Below, one piece after another: positions 60,776 to 64,000 of a stretch of DNA of 64,000 nt. Under the pieces are notes generated by a model. It did not search any database. It was not told where the DNA came from and was given only the letters and a program-made list of their open reading frames with translations. Source of the DNA: Streptomyces polyasparticus (lineage in GTDB: Bacteria; Actinomycetota; Actinomycetes; Streptomycetales; Streptomycetaceae); contig NZ_JACTVJ010000010.1 in the NCBI RefSeq assembly GCF_014493765.1, positions 496,001 through 560,000 on the forward strand. The letters run 5' to 3'. Numbering within the stretch: position 1 is the stretch's first letter; each line of letters starts with the position of its first letter. A program made the translations under genes and the position numbers.

Positions 60776-62431
60776 CTACCCGCCTGCCGAGTAGCAGATG
60801 GTGATGGTGATGCCGCCCCGGAGGATGTCGTGGCACTGGGGCGCAGGCTCCACCGGCTCGGGCTGGACCGGCTCGACGGGCTCCACCGGCTCGGGCTCGA
60901 CGGGTTCCAAAGGCTCCACAGGCTCGGGCTCGACCGCGGGCGGCTCGACCGCCGGCGGCTCGGACGGGGGAGGGTCGCTGGGAACAGGCTGGACAGGGGT
61001 CGGGTCAACGGGCGCCGGATCAACAGGCTTCGGGGCCAAGGGAGTTGGTTCGGTCGAGGGCGGATTACCGGGCGCCGAGGTGACGGGCGCTTCGACCGGC
61101 TCGGAGGCGGTCGGTGCCGAGGGCGCAGGGGCAGCGGGTTCATCCGCAGGCCGTACGACGGGACCGGGGACCTCGGACGCACCAGCCGCCGGCTCCTGAG
61201 GCTCCGCCTGAGCCGGTGCGTCCGGTGCCGACGCGTCACCGGGAGCTGCCTCCGCCGCCTCTTGGGCGGTGGCTTCGGCGGGCGGATTGTCGGCAGGCAG
61301 CCCGGGCCGGGTCTGGGGCTCCTGCGCCGGAGAGTCGGGGGACTGCTGCGGCACCTCTGCGGAGGAATGCGCGGTGGCGGGCGGAGGTGTGGCCGGCGGA
61401 GGTGCCGAAGGCTTCGGGACGCCGGCCGGCAGCTGCGTCGCGACGCGCTGCGAAGGCACAGGGGCTTCGCTTCCGCCGGTCAGCAGCCCCGCTGCCAGCA
61501 CCGCTGCCGTCACCGAGACACCGACCGCCGAGACGGCGAGCGCGGGAAGCTTGAGCCCACCGGTGACGGCATGACGTACCGCGTGCAGCGCCCCGCTCTG
61601 GGCGCCCGGCACGGAACCGGTCGCGGCTCCCGAGGCGACTGCCCCGGCCCCCGCCGTGAACGGCACCAGGAATTTCGCCCCACCACCGAGCAGCAGCACC
61701 AGCAGCGCGGGTCCGACCAGCGCACCCAGCTTGCTGTTGGCCCGGGTGAGCAGCAGGAAGCGGGCCCTGCAGTCCTCGCAGGCGTCCATGTGCTGGTGCA
61801 GCTGTTCTGCGTGCCGCGGTGCGGCGGCATCGCGCACGAGTGCGGGAATCCGCTCCCAGTGGGTCTCACAGGCGGAGTCCTGCGGCTCGCCGGGGTGCGC
61901 GCGCAGGAATGCCTGCCGCATCCCTTCCCGTGCCCGGTGCAGAAGCACCGCGGTCGCGCCGCTGCCCGCGCCTATTCGGCGGCCGACCGCGTCCAGCGGC
62001 TGGTCCTCGGCCTCCGCCAGCCACAGCGCTGTCACCCATCGCTCGGGCAGCTGCCCGAGGACTCGGCTGAGCAGGTCGACATGGGCGACGCGCGCACTCG
62101 GATCGGCCGCGGAGCCGGCGAAGGCTGCGGCGGCCGGTTCGCCTCCGGCCGCGTCCGCGGACTCGGGCTCGACAGGTGTCTCGCGGGCGGCGGAGCTACC
62201 GACCGTGGTGGCCAGATTGCGCACCGTGCGCGTGAGGTAGGCCGGGATGTTGTCGATGCCGTGCCCTGCCGAGAGGCGCCGCCAGACCCGGAAGTGGGCT
62301 TCGGCCACCACGTCCTCGGCGAGCCAGGTGTCGCCGGTCAGTGAGCGCGCGTAGGCGACCAGGTGGGGTTGCTGTTCCTCATAGATGCGCGCGTATGTCG
62401 CGACATCCATGACGGCCGGGCCGTCGGTCAT
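60776..62431 (-). CDS. ECF sigma factor fused to zinc anti-sigma, membrane and Pro/Glu-rich parts
   Basis: 551 residues. Sigma region 2 at about 15-80 (ARIYEEQQPHLVAYARSLTG, EDVVAEAHFRVWRRLSAG, IPAYLTRTVRNLAT); region 4 at about 118-180 (LSRVLGQLPERWVTALWLAE, AVGRRIGAGSGATAVLLHRA). Then a zinc anti-sigma motif His214-x3-Cys218-x2-Cys221 (HMDACEDC). Hydrophobic segments lie at about 236-258 and 298-322. A tail of about 220 residues is dominated by Pro, Glu, Val and Ala with EPVEP repeats and ends CHDILRGGITITICYSAGG. Sigma and inhibitor are normally separate proteins; here release would need cleavage or a conformational switch. It may instead work membrane-bound. Confidence 0.85.
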   Translation of the reverse strand: MTDGPAVMDVATYARIYEEQQPHLVAYARSLTGDTWLAEDVVAEAHFRVWRRLSAGHGIDNIPAYLTRTVRNLATTVGSSAARETPVEPESADAAGGEPAAAAFAGSAADPSARVAHVDLLSRVLGQLPERWVTALWLAEAEDQPLDAVGRRIGAGSGATAVLLHRAREGMRQAFLRAHPGEPQDSACETHWERIPALVRDAAAPRHAEQLHQHMDACEDCRARFLLLTRANSKLGALVGPALLVLLLGGGAKFLVPFTAGAGAVASGAATGSVPGAQSGALHAVRHAVTGGLKLPALAVSAVGVSVTAAVLAAGLLTGGSEAPVPSQRVATQLPAGVPKPSAPPPATPPPATAHSSAEVPQQSPDSPAQEPQTRPGLPADNPPAEATAQEAAEAAPGDASAPDAPAQAEPQEPAAGASEVPGPVVRPADEPAAPAPSAPTASEPVEAPVTSAPGNPPSTEPTPLAPKPVDPAPVDPTPVQPVPSDPPPSEPPAVEPPAVEPEPVEPLEPVEPEPVEPVEPVQPEPVEPAPQCHDILRGGITITICYSAGG

Positions 62432-62627
62432 GGCAGGACACTCCGGTGCGGGTTGGGAGTTTGTCAGCCTATGTACGAATTGCCCGTCTGGGTTGCGTTA
62501 GTGGCGCAGGTCACACGACTCTCGGCGGCAACTCCCGTAATGCGCAGGGTGCCCCGCGAGTCGACAGGGCACAGGAGCGCGGAGATACCGCCTGCCGTGC
62601 CGAGCACCAGCCGAAGGAGCCGGACAG

Positions 62628-63041
62628 ATGCCTCTCACGATCGAACAGCGCGCACGGGCCCGACTCGTCACCTCCGCCGACGCGCAGCCTGCTGTCCTGG
62701 TGACCCTCCGCTACGACGGCGCCGATCCGCTGGCGGTCCACGTCACCTTCCCGCCCGAGGTGACCCTCGACGGACGTCCTGCGACCTGGACGTTCGCCCG
62801 CGACCTCCTCGAGGCCGGCCTGCGCGCCCCCTCGGGCGAAGGCGACGTCCATGTGTGGCCGTGCGGCCGGGCCCAGACGATCCTCGAGTTCCATTCACCC
62901 GACGGCGTCGCCCTCGTGCAGATGGACACGACGCTGCTGCGCCGCTTCCTGCTCCGCTCGTACGCGATGACAGCACCCGGCGACGAATCGGCCGCGCTCG
63001 ACCTCGACCGGGGACTGCGCGCACTGATGCGGGAGGCGTGA
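62628..63041 (+). CDS. SsgA-like sporulation/cell-division regulator (SALP)
   Basis: 137 residues, normal for the family. LVTSADAQPAVLVTLRYDGA, PLAVHVTFPPEV, TWTFARDLLEAGL, GEGDVHVWPC, and LEFHSPDGVALVQMDTTLLRRFLLRSYAM follow the SsgA-like protein pattern. These proteins are restricted to sporulating actinomycetes and help place and start septa or control spore wall synthesis. Located at the cytoplasmic face of division sites. ATG at 62628 after AAGGAGCCGGACAG. Confidence 0.92.
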   Translation: MPLTIEQRARARLVTSADAQPAVLVTLRYDGADPLAVHVTFPPEVTLDGRPATWTFARDLLEAGLRAPSGEGDVHVWPCGRAQTILEFHSPDGVALVQMDTTLLRRFLLRSYAMTAPGDESAALDLDRGLRALMREA

Positions 63042-63195
63042 CAGCCTTCCGCGCCCGATACGGCTGAGCTGCGGTGCCGTGCTGCGAGCGGTCCGCCGCC
63101 AGGCTTGGCCGGGCTCCCTGCGGGCCGGATGCGAGGGTCGTTTAGGCTGACGGTCCAGGTGAGCGTCGATCAAGTGATTTCGGGGGCGGGGTGGG

Positions 63196-63675
63196 ATGGG
63201 GGAGATCCTGTTCACCGCTGCCGGGCTGTACGTACTGGTGCTGCTGCGCGCCGGCGGCACCTTCGCGCTGGGCCGCCTCGCGGGCGCGGGCGCACGGCGC
63301 GGCAGATTCGCCGAACGCCTGTCGACGCCCCGGTTCCAGCGCGTGGAACGGGCGATCCAGCGGTGGGGCGCACCGGTGGTCGCGGTCTCGTTCCTGACGA
63401 TCGGTTTCCAGACCGCCGCGAACTTCCTCGCGGGCACGCTCCGGATGCCTCTGCGGCGCTACCTTCCCGCACTCTTCCTCGGCGGGGCCGCTTGGGCACT
63501 GCTGTACGCGACCGCGGGGATCGGCGCCCTGAAGGTCCTGTCCAAGCTCTTCACCGAGCACACGGCGCTCGGCGTGACCGCCGTGGCCGTGCTGCTCCTG
63601 GGCGCGCTCGGCGTGCTCGCGTACCGCAGGCGAAGTGCCGCTGCCGGCGACAGCACCCCGGCGACGGAATCCTGA
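63196..63675 (+). CDS. DedA/VTT-like membrane protein
   Basis: 159 residues with three to four hydrophobic segments. The core QRWGAPVVAVSFLTIGFQTAANFLAG...MPLRRYLPALFLGGAAWALLYATAG corresponds to the SNARE-associated/VTT domain seen in DedA proteins, though the whole is shorter than standard DedA (about 200). Members move polyprenyl phosphates or lipids across the membrane. ATG at 63196 preceded by GGGGGCGGGGTGGG. Confidence 0.7.
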   Translation: MGEILFTAAGLYVLVLLRAGGTFALGRLAGAGARRGRFAERLSTPRFQRVERAIQRWGAPVVAVSFLTIGFQTAANFLAGTLRMPLRRYLPALFLGGAAWALLYATAGIGALKVLSKLFTEHTALGVTAVAVLLLGALGVLAYRRRSAAAGDSTPATES

Positions 63676-63753
63676 ACTCCCGCCCCGTACCGGCAGATTC
63701 TCTGGGGTGACCGCTCGGGGAACAGCCGGCGTGACCGTCCCCCGAACGGATTG

Positions 63754-64000
63754 TCAGGCGCCGGGTTCCTCCTGGAGCGCCCGCACCTCGATCCTGCTGC
63801 GCAGGGCCCGCGAGGCCTGCTTGGCCCACTCGATCGCGACGTCGTCGTTCTCGGCCTCGATGATCCAGAAGCCGCCGAGGTACTCGTCGGCCTTCACGAA
63901 CGGGCCCGGCGTGAGGACAGGGCTGTCACCGGAGTAATCGACCGTGGTCGCGGTCGACGGCGGCTGCAGACCGCCGGCGGTCACGAACGCGCCCGCCTCC
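63754..64000 (-). CDS. YciI-like (DGPF) protein, partial at the N-terminus
   Basis: The C-terminal 81 residues are visible; the start is beyond the right edge. EAGAFVTAGGLQPPSTATTV, PGPFVKADEYLGGFWIIEAE and VAIEWAKQASRALRSRIEVR follow the YCII-related DGPF family (here PGPF). These are small dimers of about 115-130 residues that are often encoded with ECF41-like or sigma-70 partners; a sigma gene may follow outside the window. Confidence 0.85.
   Translation of the reverse strand, partial: EAGAFVTAGGLQPPSTATTVDYSGDSPVLTPGPFVKADEYLGGFWIIEAENDDVAIEWAKQASRALRSRIEVRALQEEPGA

Overview
The window reads as a Streptomyces chromosome, probably from an arm or other accessory-rich part. The support is very high GC with strong third-position GC bias, an SsgA-like sporulation protein, Tat-type secreted hydrolases, a light-inducible crt/lit carotenoid locus, an actinobacterial vancomycin-resistance operon, and several genes that appear to be transcribed leaderless. 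I saw no rRNA, tRNA, CRISPR array, phage or insertion-sequence gene.

Layout. 1-2.7 kb: end of an ester cyclase, a DUF402 protein, a nitrilase-family amidase and a histidine kinase that has lost its sensor half. 2.7-3.5 kb: relics of an mgtE magnesium transporter in which an internal piece is inverted. 3.5-9.1 kb: a glycopeptide-resistance locus, vanH-vanA-vanX on the minus strand, a divergent murF paralogue and a convergent vanK. All three transcription units start from the same 44-bp promoter/operator element, but vanR/vanS/vanJ are not in the window. 9.3-16.3 kb: secreted HNH protein, a three-domain secreted enzyme (GH46 chitosanase + F5/8C carbohydrate-binding module + metallophosphoesterase), an MFS/TolB-like pair, VOC protein and transglutaminase-like protein. 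16.4-22.6 kb: glycosyltransferase, two poorly known proteins (one GvpU-like), YihY membrane protein and two tandem secreted 'WDG' propeller-like proteins.

22.7-39.4 kb looks like one light and photo-oxidative stress region: Tat sulfite oxidase, DUF4383 membrane protein, zinc anti-sigma factor, FeS-type photolyase, crtE-crtI-crtB-Rieske on the plus strand, then crtU, crtT, crtY, an FAD oxidoreductase, a secreted lipocalin and the ECF sigma factor litS on the minus strand, with the B12-domain MerR regulator litR divergent from litS. CrtE/B/I would make lycopene, CrtY beta-carotene and CrtU isorenieratene; LitR and LitS would gate this by light.

39.5-45.8 kb: membrane metallophosphoesterase, GH18 chitinase with a double DasR-type operator, SDR, DUF6980 protein and secreted lipase. 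46-54 kb: acyl-CoA dehydrogenase, Lcp rubber oxygenase, double TetR regulator, acyl-CoA synthetase and GMC alcohol oxidase, which together could cleave and oxidise a polyisoprenoid or long-chain lipid. 54.1-57.5 kb: lipoprotein class A beta-lactamase divergent from two overlapping genes for AlkB-fold 2-oxoglutarate dioxygenases. 57.6-64 kb: DUF3500 protein, two hypotheticals, an M48 protease, an ECF sigma factor fused to its own zinc anti-sigma-like and membrane/proline-rich parts, an SsgA-like protein, a DedA-like protein and the end of a YciI-like protein.

The least conventional items are the chitosanase-phosphoesterase fusion, the paired AlkB-like dioxygenases, the sigma/anti-sigma fusion and the inverted mgtE relic beside the van locus.
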